Assembly: GCA_038277395.1 (NCBI GenBank)
Contig: CM076191.1
Coordinates: forward strand, 181,676,687-181,740,686
From: Dryocosmus kuriphilus
Lineage: Eukaryota > Arthropoda > Insecta > Hymenoptera > Cynipidae
Length of the DNA: 64,000 nucleotides
Reading direction: 5' to 3'
Part shown: positions 31,283 through 40,784 of the stretch, piece by piece
How positions within the stretch are numbered: the stretch's first letter is position 1
Layout: the number at the start of each line of letters is the position of its first letter
The notes under the pieces: generated by a model
What the model saw: only the letters and a program-made list of their open reading frames with translations
The model's database searches: none
Told to the model about the DNA's origin: nothing
Translations under genes and position numbers: made by a program

Positions 31283-31425
31283 TTATTAATCCATATGATA
31301 ATTAACAATTTTCCAAAAAATGAAGGAAAATGTTAAAAAATATATAATTGGTCTAGATGGTTGATTAAAAAACTCATAATAAAATAAAAGAGTAGTCCAT
31401 TAAAACTCCATTTATTATTGACAAC

Positions 31426-31459
31426 GTTTCGGCCGAAATCATATTGGCCTTTTTCAAGT
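31426..31459 (-). ncRNA. Variant hammerhead-like motif of PLE-D (minus copy 1)
   Basis: Minus strand: CTTGAAAA, a stem II of GGCC/GGCC, then CGAAACGTTGTC. GAAAC, a 3-base loop GTT and GTC would give a minimal stem III and a standard cleavage triplet. The CUGAUGA box is replaced by UUGAAAA. It lies just after the intron acceptor, as in families B and C. Confidence 0.5.
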
Positions 31460-31468
31460 CTAAAAATT

Positions 31469-31538
31469 CTAAAATACAAAAAGAGGTTACGAATTTAACA
31501 GCAAAAAACAAATAAAAGGACCAAAAGAAAACACAAAC
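31469..31538 (-). other. 70-bp GT-AG intron in PLE-D (unspliced)
   Basis: Minus strand CGACAG|GTTTGTG to TTTTTGTATTTTAG|AATTT. The acceptor has a good pyrimidine tract. The same interval is unspliced at 46094-46163 and 48868-48937 and precisely absent at 35570/35571. Confidence 0.8.
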
Positions 31539-31897
31539 CTGTCGAAAATAAAAAGGAAACATTGTTGAACGAGTCCAATCCTTTGCCTCAATCATAGATG
31601 GTCAAAAATTTAGAGAAATATTAGACATTACAATGTTTTCCCTTAATTATATATAATGACCATAATATGAATATTAAAACTTAGTCTCTCCCAAAAATTT
31701 TGAGAGACTAAGAACTTAAGTAAAAAATTACATTTTTGTAAAAACAAGAACTTAGGTTATGGAACGGAGTACATTAAAGAAAGAGCATTAAAATCCGGTG
31801 ACATGTGGTATAAAACTATATTACATGCTCAAGGAAAAATATGGTTTACCTATTCAATACAGATGAGGAGGCGGGAAATTTCAACAGTGAAGATGTT

Positions 31898-32018
31898 TCA
31901 TTTGGTGATACTTTGATATATCTTATTAATGTTTAGTGTTTCGGTTATTAAATTTATGGAAGATTTTTTAAATTTGTTAATAAAAATGGATTCTAAAATC
32001 CGTTTTTTAAATGTATTT
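31898..32018 (-). pseudogene. PLE-D copy 1: C-terminal end of endonuclease
   Basis: It encodes the end of the PLE-D protein (ILESIFINK, SINLITETLNINKIYQSITK) to a TGA at 31898-31900. It continues the GIY-YIG fragment at 34736-34918; the two were separated by T2 within the word ATTTG. Confidence 0.82.
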
Positions 32019-34735
32019 GAACCTCCCGAAGTCAAAAGGGGATACGCATGGATTCAGCGTGAGAAGTATTGTCCAGAACGTCAATTTTAAAAATGGTTTA
32101 AATGTTAATTTTAAGAACCGAAATTTGTAGAGAATTTCAAAGCGCATCTTTTCTTCCTTTTGCAAAATTTTGTAGCTTTTTTAGTTTTTGAAATAATTGG
32201 AAAAAAGTAGATTTTTTGAAACCAAAAAATTTTAATCTTTTTTAACTTCAACTCGCCCTAACTTAGCCAATTTTCAGAATTTTTTGCTTTAATTAATAAC
32301 AGATCACGTGTTTAAGTCTTTTAAGACTAAATAAAAAAGAAAAAAGTAAATATTGTTATAAACAAAAAATTTGTTAATTATTTATTTAGACATTGTAAAA
32401 ATCATGAATTATGATCTTCTACTTGCACCCTTTTTTGCAAGTCCTTCGAGAAAAGAAAACAAAACTTTTGTTCGTATTGTGTGTATGCACATTGAATAGA
32501 AAAAGCCATAGTAAACGTCGATAAAACTGATCAGAAACTGGTAATTTTGGCTAGGTCAAATTTTGTGCAAAATCAAACTCGCAGCAAAGACTACTTTTGT
32601 CAGAAAGAAATTGTTTTTTTAATGCAAAGTAGCTTTGAGCATTTTCCTTGTGCTTTATGGTTTCTTGGTCTTCTACACCATCAGTTTCGCTTTTATAACA
32701 AATGCTGTATATGTCAGTTCGAGGTAATTTAAACGTAAATCCACTGAAATAGTTTAAAAAATTACTGTACGTGCATTCACTTATTGGCAGTTTTTCCCCA
32801 CTTGCGTTTTGGGAAAAATATTCTCCATACAATGTGTAAAGAGTCTTTAAATTTAGTGCTGGATTTTCAAAATATTTTAAAACAGTCGAATTGCGGTTAT
32901 AATGTGAACATTTATGTGGAATTGATTCACAATGCTTCAGTATCATTTGCTTAATATTTTCTGAAAACTTAACCTGATTTTCGCGTCGCCCACCTGCTAA
33001 ATTCGCCAAAGACTGATTATTTAAGAGTTTTTTTGAACGGTTTCAACTCGTTTTTTACCTAAACGCAGAAAATTACAGAAAAAAGTTTTACAAACTGTAA
33101 TGTTATTCTCTTCAGTGGGGAATAAATACGTCCATTTGATTAAGCGAAGTTTTTCCTTGGCTTCCGTTTCATCAGGATCATTACATTTTAGCATTCCACG
33201 AAGAAACAAATTTTGTTTATGATAATCACCCAGATCCCAAAATCTTTTATGTAATGTTTTTTGTTGATCCAATGAAATCTTCTCAAAACATTTATCTCTG
33301 CAGCAAGAATGTGCAACTTTGAAGGATCTCTCTGCAACTGTTTTCAAGGTTACATTGTTTTCACCAATTTTTGACTTAGTGATATACTGTTTTCCCTGAA
33401 ATATAAAAAAAAATATTCTAGGAATCCCGAGGTAAATTTTTTCTCGTTTCTCCAAAAAATTATTTGGACTAGTAATCGATAAAAATTTAACATCAGAAAA
33501 TTATTTAAATCCAGTACCCATGTAGAAGAATCTTTTAGAAGTAAAATAAATTTTAAAATAAAGTATTGAAAATACGAAAATTATGATGAAAAAAGTTTAA
33601 AATTTACTTTTTAATGGCGAACATGGACGAATTTCGATTTTACCTTATTTTTGGCACATTTCTTTTTATTCTTATTCCACGAACTTTCAGTCCTACTTCT
33701 TTTTCTGCCTCGAGTCATTTTCTAATTCTTCACTTAGAGAATTCCAATTTTTAAAACATTATTAAAACTATTCTTCACAGCAAGCATACTTAATAAAAGT
33801 AAATGTGTACTGCTTATGACAGAAATAGCCCTTTTTAATTTCTTTGCCAAAATATGGCTGTTACATTATAGTTTCTTTCTTTACAAGAAGGACGACTAAC
33901 CATAATAACAGTTTGGTTTGGTTGGCCTGCATGACCTTCAAAATTTTCGCTAAAAGCTGCATTAGCTACTGCACGTGCACTCAACCCAACAGCAAATAAG
34001 GATTTTCAATAATTATTATTAAAGTACGTTAAGTTATTAACAAATTTAATTATTACACTTTGGTATTATTCAATATTTAAACATATGAATTGCAAAAATT
34101 TTCATCATTGTTGATGGCAAAATGTAGCGAGAGTGGCATTTCACGACGTGTGGACTCTCGGTACATTCCACGCACCAGACGTCCAGCCGTTTGCGTCTTG
34201 AAATATTAATAATTTTTAAACCATCAATTCGATTGATGCCAAACTTTCTAAAAAACTTCTTTCAAAATTCATCCACAACTTTCTCACTGGAAGTTTATCG
34301 CTGCTAAAAATTCGCTCGCTAAACGAAGCGCTTGAAGATTATAATTCATGATTTTTACAATGTCTAAACAAATAATTAACAACTTTTTTGTTTATAACAA
34401 TATTTACTTTTTTCTTTTTTAGTTAGACTTAGAAAACTTAAACACGTGATCTGTTATTAATTAAAGCAAAAAATTCTGAAAATTGGCTAAGTTAGGGCGA
34501 GTTGAAGTTAAAAAAGATTAAAATTTTTTGTTTTCAAAAAATCTACTTTTTTCCAATTATTTCAAAAACTAAAAAAAGCTACAAAATTTTGCAAAAGGAA
34601 GAAAAGATGTGCTTTGAAATTTTCTACAAATATTGGTTCTTAAAATTAACATTTGAACAATTTTTAAAATTAACGTTCTGGACAATACTTCTCACGCTGA
34701 ATCCATGCGTATCCCCTTTTGACTTCGGGAGGTTC
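32019..34735. mobile_element. T2 DNA transposon with 400-bp inverted repeats
   Basis: Terminal arms 32019-32421 and 34334-34735 are inverted copies starting GAACCTCCCGAAGTC. ATTT at 32015-32018 and 34736-34739 is a 4-bp TSD, and removing the element restores the PLE-D sequence ATTTGTTTCTTT. The interior (minus strand) carries a broken, intron-containing transposase-like gene that ends where the left arm begins, so about half of the original interior is probably deleted. The 4-bp TSD is seen in Chapaev elements, but I do not assign a superfamily. Confidence 0.87.
32427..33718 (-). pseudogene. T2 transposase-like gene, two exons, broken and truncated
   Basis: Exon 1 (33718-33644) encodes MTRGRKRSRTESSWNKNKKK and CAKNK. 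Its donor AATAAG|GTAAAA and the acceptor TTTATATTTCAG|GGA at 33396 bound a 248-bp intron in phase 0. Exon 2 continues GKQYITKSK, then a Cys pair, QKTLHKRFWDLGDYHKQNLF and VCKTFFCNFL to 33021. One lost A in an A run near 33030 shifts the frame to 33009-32551 (HCESIPHKCSHYNRNST, KLPRTDIYSICYKSE). After a TAG at about 32551 homology seems to continue (PKLPVSDQFYRRLLW) to 32427. The layout (basic N-terminus, R.CRDKC, FWxL, SHYxR, PRxDxCxxC) resembles a large arthropod family of uncharacterised transposon-type proteins. The C-terminal half is absent. Confidence 0.72.
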
Positions 34736-34918
34736 ATTTGTTTCTTTACCTAAAATTTTAATGTTTTTGAAATCAAAATCAAAAAAATGATCTGAATTCC
34801 ATGCATGTTGTGCTAAGCCCGTGTTCTGATTTCCAACAACACAATCTCTTTTATGTTCCGCAATACGATCTTTTAATCTCCTCCCAGTTTCACCGATGTA
34901 CACTCCACTACAATCTAC
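34736..34918 (-). pseudogene. PLE-D copy 1: GIY-YIG fragment
   Basis: Minus strand encodes GVYIGETGRRLKDRIAEHKR, DCVVGNQNTGLAQHAWNSDH and FFDFDFKNIKILGKETN, the core of the endonuclease with Tyr, Arg and His in place. It is cut upstream at the junction with the plus copy (CACTACAAT/CTACAG) and downstream by T2. Confidence 0.88.
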
Positions 34919-35210
34919 AGAATCAATTGTAAGGGTTGTAGTGGAGTGTACATCGGTGAAACTGGGAGGAGATTAAAAGATCGTATTGCGGAACATAAAA
35001 GAGATTGTGTTGTTGGAAATCAGAACATGGGCTTCAGATCATTTTTTTGATTTTGATTTCAAAAACATTAAAATTTTAGGTAAAGAAACAAATACATTTA
35101 AAAGACGGATTTTAGAATCCATTTTTATTAAAAAATTTTTAAAATCTTCCATAAATTTAATAACCGAAACACTAAACATTAATAAGATATATCATAGTAT
35201 CACCAAATGA
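34919..35210 (+). pseudogene. PLE-D copy 2: GIY-YIG fragment to stop
   Basis: Plus strand from CAATTGTAAGGGTTG encodes the same endonuclease core as its neighbour in opposite orientation. A short deletion in the NQNTGLAQHAW region shifts the frame, after which SDHFFDFDFKNIKILGKETN and the C-terminus follow to the stop at 35208-35210. Confidence 0.85.
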
Positions 35211-35569
35211 AACATTTTCACTGTTCAAATTTCCCGCCTCCTCATCTATATTGAATAGGTAAACCATATTTTTCCTTGAGCATGTAATATAGTTTTATAC
35301 CACATGTCACCGGATTTTAATGCTCTTTCTTTAATGTACTCCGTTCCATAACCTAAGTTTTTTTTTTTTACAAAAATGTAATTTTTTACTTAAGTTCTTA
35401 GTCTCTCAAAATTTTTGGGAGAGACTAAGTTTTAATATTCATATGATGTTCATTATATATAATTAAGGGAAAACATTGTAATGTCTAATATTACTCTAAA
35501 TTTTTGACCATCTATGATTGAGGCAAAGGATTGGACTCGTTCAACAATGTTTCCTTTTTATTTTCGACA

Positions 35570-35571
35570 GA
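35570..35571 (+). other. Exact exon-exon junction in PLE-D copy 2 (intron lost)
   Basis: TTCGACAG is joined directly to AATTTTTAGAC. The three sister copies have a 70-bp GT-AG interval at exactly this point. This is what insertion of a spliced transcript would leave. A microhomology (AG) deletion is the alternative. Confidence 0.75.
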
Positions 35572-35580
35572 ATTTTTAGA

Positions 35581-35619
35581 CTTGAAAAAGGCCAACATGA
35601 TTTCGGCCGAAACGTTGTC
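35581..35619 (+). ncRNA. Variant hammerhead-like motif of PLE-D copy 2
   Basis: CTTGAAAA, stem II GGCC/GGCC, GAAAC (35609-35613), loop GTT and GTC (35617-35619). It is identical in plan to the minus copy at 31426. Confidence 0.5.
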
Positions 35620-35745
35620 AATAATAAATGGAGTTTTAATGGACTACTCTTTTATTTTATTATGAGTTTTTTAATCGACCGTCTAGACCAATTATATATT
35701 TTTTAACATTTTCCTTCATTTTTGGAAAATTGTTAATTGTCATAT

Positions 35746-36029
35746 GGAGTATGAGAGCTATTCGGCTTTTACTGATGTGCATAAAGTTCAATTTCTATCA
35801 ATTCTTACGTAAGGAGAAACGGTATATTTTGCCAGGCCTGAACTTTAAAGAGACATTCTCATTTATAAAGCAATTCAAAATTCAGAGTAATTTTTAATGC
35901 GAATAAATTTAGAAGATGTCTCTCAGAGACGAGTGAGAAGTGCACATTTTTCATAAAGTGTATACCAAGTTGGCGTGCACTGAAGCCTCGTGTATTCGTG
36001 CATAATGCGTGTCACTTGCACTTTATACA
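35746..36029. other. Intergenic DNA
   Basis: Nothing recognisable. Confidence 0.4.
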
Positions 36030-36222
36030 AAAAAAAAGGTAAAAAGTGTTTCAGGCAAAAATTTTAGGGGTAATCTCGGCACGCAAAAAAATGAAGATCG
36101 GCAAGGGTAAAATGAAATATCACCAATTTTTCATTTTACCCATAACGATCTTCATTTTTCTGCATGCCGAGATTACCCCCAGGATTTTTACCTGAAATAC
36201 TTTTTACTCTTTGTTTTTTTCT
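36030..36222. mobile_element. Hairpin (foldback) MITE
   Basis: Two arms of about 90 bp (36030-36119 and 36130-36222) are inverted copies, e.g. GGTAATCTCGGCACGC against GCATGCCGAGATTACC, around a 10-base spacer. There is no coding capacity. A snap-back MITE or an inverted duplication. Confidence 0.8.
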
Positions 36223-36550
36223 GCGTGAGGGTGAAATGGAGGCAAGGCGAGAACGAGAGAAAATCTGAGAATCTGTCGTTCAGCCGATATCTTGGCTTAC
36301 TTACAATAATTGCCGATCTTCGATTCACTAACTGTAAACTTTCGGGTCCAACCCGAGGTCCAACCCGCGGCAGGGCGGCCGTAGATCTTCCGTTTGACCT
36401 TTCCTGAAATCCCATCAAATTCTTTGTGAATCGATTTAGAATGGGTAAAGCTATTTTTTTGCCTTTTGTCGAATATTTTTCTTATTTTAAATAATATTTT
36501 AATAATTTAAATTTTCACAAGGTTTTTAAAAGAATTAATCGAATAAATAT

Positions 36551-36577
36551 GCGGGTAAGTGTAGTGATATCACCCGC
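36551..36577. repeat. Small hairpin GCGGGT/ACCCGC
   Basis: Six-bp arms around 15 bases that contain the palindrome GTGATATCAC, immediately left of T4. Confidence 0.6.
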
Positions 36578-36579
36578 AA

Positions 36580-37986
36580 CCCTAGTAAAAATACCGAATA
36601 ACTAAATAATAGAAACCGTTTAAATGGCACATAGGATCCACTTACATTTCTATATGCCTCTAAATGGTTTTTATGAGAAGTTTTATTTCAACTTGGTTTC
36701 TAACCGGTTGTAATCGGTATTTAATCCACTATTGGGACAGAAATTGTAACTGAAAAAAGATTTCTATTTGGCTCTATTAGGCACTTATATACTTTCAAAA
36801 ACAAATATTCTTCTTGCAGGATTACTCTAATAGGTTTCAATCGGAACCAATGAGGTATTCATTTACTCGAAATGTTACAAGTACAAAATTGCTGCTCTAA
36901 TAGGCTCTATTAGGAATTAAAGTAGATAATTGGAATTAATTTAATTTTTTGAATATTCAAAGTTCTGCATCCAAAGTGGGTCTATTAGGTGTCTATTAAG
37001 ATGTATTTTTTTGGAAGTTGCATAAGTAAAAAAATTCTTCTCTAATAGGCTCTATTAGGAATGGAAGTAGATAGTTGGAGTTTATTTTATTTTATTAAAA
37101 TTCAAAGTTCTGCATTCAAAGTGGCTCTATTAGGTATCTATTAGGATGTACTTTATCGGAAGATGCATAAGCACAAAAACGCTTCTCTAATAGGCTCTAT
37201 TAGGAATGGAAGTAGATTAATGGAATTTTTATTTTATTTTATTAAAATTCAAAGTTCTGCATTCAAAGTGGCTCTATTAGCTATCTGGTTCTCTCCGGCT
37301 TTCCAGCGGATATTTAAATCATAAAATCGAATTATTCGCCCGACGGAATCTTATCTGGCCCTATCCGGAACTTTGTCAGATCTGGTCAGCAGTTCAGAAT
37401 AATTCTACCAGGAGCGCAGGGATTCTTGTCTCACAATAGTAGTCGATCGTCGGGGCTATAAGTTAGCCACAATTTTTCACTATTAGTTAGAATGAAAAGA
37501 TGTATCTAATACATCTGTTTGATCGTCATCGATCCTTTTTTTGGTGCTTTCACAGTACGAGTATCTGGTAGGATAAGGCAATGCGGGTACTGAAAATATT
37601 CCGTATAGAGCCAGATAAGAAACCAGGTAGAAAAATTTTAAATACCGACAAACTGCCGGATAGAACCGTATAAGAAAACGGACACGAATACCGTATAAGT
37701 TTCCGGATAGAACTAGATAAGAAACCGGAACGGGCTATGCGGGTGCCGAAAATATTCCGTGCAGATCATTCCTAATTAGATCCACTTTGAAAGTAACTTT
37801 GCACCAAACAAATTGTAATCAGAAACCGTATAGATCCTATTAGAAAGTTCTTATTTTCCACTTAGAAGCCGCATAGAAATCGCATAGAAACCGGGAACAT
37901 AACCCGCTTTCCGAAATAATAGAACCTAATAGAAAGTAAACGCTATTAGGTTTCTATTAGGATTCTATCTGCCATTTTTACTAGGG
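36580..37986. mobile_element. T4: TIR element CCCTAGTAAAAAT with internal tandem repeats
   Basis: CCCTAGTAAAAAT (36580-36592) and ATTTTTACTAGGG (37974-37986) are perfect inverted termini. The 1.4-kb interior contains a 145-bp tandem array and many CTATTAGG or CCGGATAGAAC words in both orientations, so the halves are partly complementary. No protein is encoded. The TSD is unclear and the superfamily unknown. Confidence 0.75.
36870..37285. repeat. 145-bp tandem repeat inside T4
   Basis: CTCTAATAGGCTCTATTAGG begins at 36895, 37040 and 37185, an exact 145-bp period over about 2.8 units with few differences. Confidence 0.85.
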
Positions 37987-39339
37987 AAGAACTACTCTCC
38001 TTAAAAATTAAAAATGTGGCACGCAGTAATGACGGGACATCGAGTTTCTATATGTTAGCATACTCTCTTACTTTGAATTAATAAAATTGTTAATAATTGA
38101 ATCAGTTTATTGAATTTTGATTGATGAATCAGTTCTTTCATAATATAAATTATAACCTAATGCTGAATTGAATCAGTTATACTAAATCAAAGCTTAATTA
38201 ATAGCAAAATAATTTTTTTTAATCCTGCCAAGAATATCGTTTAAGTGGTGTCCAAACTTAATTAATTTTGAATAATAAGATGTATCGTTAAATCCAAACT
38301 GTCGACCTTCGAGTTTATCGATGTATTGATTTTTGACATGTATCGATTTAAAGGGCTCGAGATTCAAGATGGCGAAAACTAAAAGTCAGAACAGCGTCGT
38401 AAAATAACAAACATCAAATAATTTCAATGTATATCAAAATATGTGCATTCAGTTATTTAAATATTAAACCGCAACAAAAATCAAGATTTTACAACAATTG
38501 ATCAAAAAGTATCTATCAAAGGGTGTTCGAAACTGACCTGTCTGAAGTTACTCTAACCTCACTTTGGGAAACCCTTCAAATATATTTATTATATTCTCAC
38601 GTATATGAGTGAATTATATTGTTTATATTTTTTTATATTTTTTTGTGCTGGCTACGCTACTGGTTTGCTTCCATCTGTAAAAATATCAACACAAGAAGAA
38701 GAAAAATGTACAATCTGCCTACTCTTTTCAATTAGATGACGAGATAGAAGATGAACTATTATTGAAGGAGAAAGATTTGACTGCGAATGTACATTTTTCA
38801 ATTCTATTAAAATTTATACTTTATAATAATTTCATAATGGAAATAAGACGAAAATATGTATGTGTAACACAACATCTCAAAATTAATAGATTCATCAATT
38901 GAATTCTCATTGCTCAATTCCACAATTGATTCAATTAGTAATTTTTATTTCGCTAATGGAATCAGTACATTTTTACTAATTATCAGTAACTGAATTCTAA
39001 CTATGGCAAATAGTATCATTCAACTGATAATCAGTTATATTTTACTAATTCAAAGTAAGATAGTCCGGAATTAAAGTGTTCAGAAAGAAATTGAAATTTA
39101 TCGAAAATTTATGATTATATTTAATGTATAATCATATTATATAGCGTTCGATAATACCATCAATATGTATATAATCGCTGGGATAAAAAAATAACATTCA
39201 CTTACAAATATCATCAAGCTAAGAGACAATTTTTACACTTATTTGTTTAAATAAATAGTTTAACTTATATATAACAGTTTCCAAAATCGTATTGTCTATA
39301 TAAACAATAGTGGGCCATGGATTAGTAGATCACGATAAA
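37987..39339. other. AT-rich intergenic DNA
   Basis: No gene seen. AATTGAATCAGTTAT-type words in both orientations at 38060-38200 and 38890-39050 suggest a decayed inverted-repeat element, but I cannot define its ends. Confidence 0.35.
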
Positions 39340-40626
39340 CCCGTGTGGAAAAATTTCATGGCAGTCTTCATCCAGTACAGTTTTCATCACGCCTGACTAT
39401 TCACGAAATGCTTGCCTGGTGCGATCTTGGCACTATCTAGTTTTACTGCGATTGTATCGGTGTCAAGTCAGTCTGTAAAAAGCCAGTATAGAATCACGAG
39501 ACTTTAGCGATACAGAAAATCTCTCAAGATTTTATCATGGTACTAGACAGTTTGACTATTTGAAATTGGAAAAAAAAGGCATGTCATAAAAAAAAATTGG
39601 TTTAAAAATTTTTATATACATACAATTATTTCATGAATTATGCAAAATAATATTAAAATATGTAAAATTTGACCGTCAATTTATTTATATCAAATTTAAT
39701 AATTTAACCAAAATTATTAAATATTAATTAAATTAAATAAGTCGTAACAAAGTAAAAATACAGGAAAGTATTCTTAGAATTAAAAATTAATTTAAATTAA
39801 TTTAAATTAAAAAATATTATTTATAATTTTAATTTTTAAGTTATATATATATATATATATATAAATTAATAACAAAATTAATATTATTATCATAAAAATT
39901 ATTATTAACAATATAACATTCCAATTCGATTAATTAATAATGTTAATATTCCTGGATTATAAGAATATATAATCTGACAATAAATAATTAAACAATAATT
40001 ATAACATATATATAGTTTAATATTATAACAATTAATTATAATATGTATAATGAACAATTTAATGTGTTATATTTATTATATTTTAGAAAATAATAATTTT
40101 GACAGAAATTATTTGTGTAATTCTTTATAGTTATTTATTTAAAGTAATGAATAAAAATTACATATTTTTTTAATATAAATATTTTGATCTTCATAATACC
40201 AGAACCAATTAAATTTCATATCCGGCAAAGACGAATAAATTGTCAACTTTCAGTTAGCTCAATTAGCTAAGACGACGGGATAAAACTATAGCAACATATA
40301 ATGGAGATGCATGAAAGGTTCGACACCCACTGTATGTTCGCGTTTTGAGAAAACTCATTTTTTAATTTCTTTATGCACAAAACCTTTTTTTTTTATTTTC
40401 AATTAACGACAAAATCTATATATTAGAGTCTTATTAAATAAAAAGTAACTATATTATTTAATTATTTATTATTTTTTTATCAAAATAGATGGTCTGTCTA
40501 GAAACTAGACAATCCGAGCGTTACATTTCGGCCTAGCCACTGGACAGTCTATCTGTGCCGCGCCAGTGTAGACTCAAGACGGACTAGACAAAAACAGTAT
40601 TGCGGCTAGAAATTTTTCCACACGGG
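39340..40626. mobile_element. T5: TIR element CCCGTGTGGAAAAATTTC
   Basis: CCCGTGTGGAAAAATTTC (39340-39357) and its exact complement (40609-40626) bound 1287 bp. GTCTAG-like words are found near both ends. The core is extremely AT-rich with an (AT)n run at 39845-39862. No transposase frame. AAA flanks both sides, but this is weak evidence for a TSD. A tRNA-like segment lies at 40250-40332. Confidence 0.78.
40250..40332 (+). other. tRNA-like segment inside T5
   Basis: TAGCTCAATTAGCTAAG is a good A box and GGTTCGACACC a good B box, about 50 bases apart. That is longer than a plain tRNA, as if with a long variable region or intron. The D stem does not pair (GCTC against AGAC). Probably a tRNA pseudogene captured by the element. 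Confidence 0.4.
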
Positions 40627-40784
40627 AAAATGGATTAAAGCAAACATTGACAAAACAGTGCCAGTCGATGACGCAATAAGAACATTAATTTTATAAAAAA
40701 ATAAAAAAACTATTTACACTATTATCGATTTTTTTCAGTCTCCCCTACTTCATTGGTGATAATGCCCTTCTCAAATTCGCTATT

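Larger units (their letters stand above)
31283..35745. mobile_element. PLE-D pair 1, head-to-head, split by T2
   Basis: The minus copy occupies 31283-32018 and 34736-34918 and was one piece before T2 inserted. The plus copy runs from about 34919 to 35745. Both are truncated inside the GIY-YIG domain and meet there. The outer ends AATCCATATG and CATATGGA are the same element terminus in opposite orientation. I find no TSD. Confidence 0.8.
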
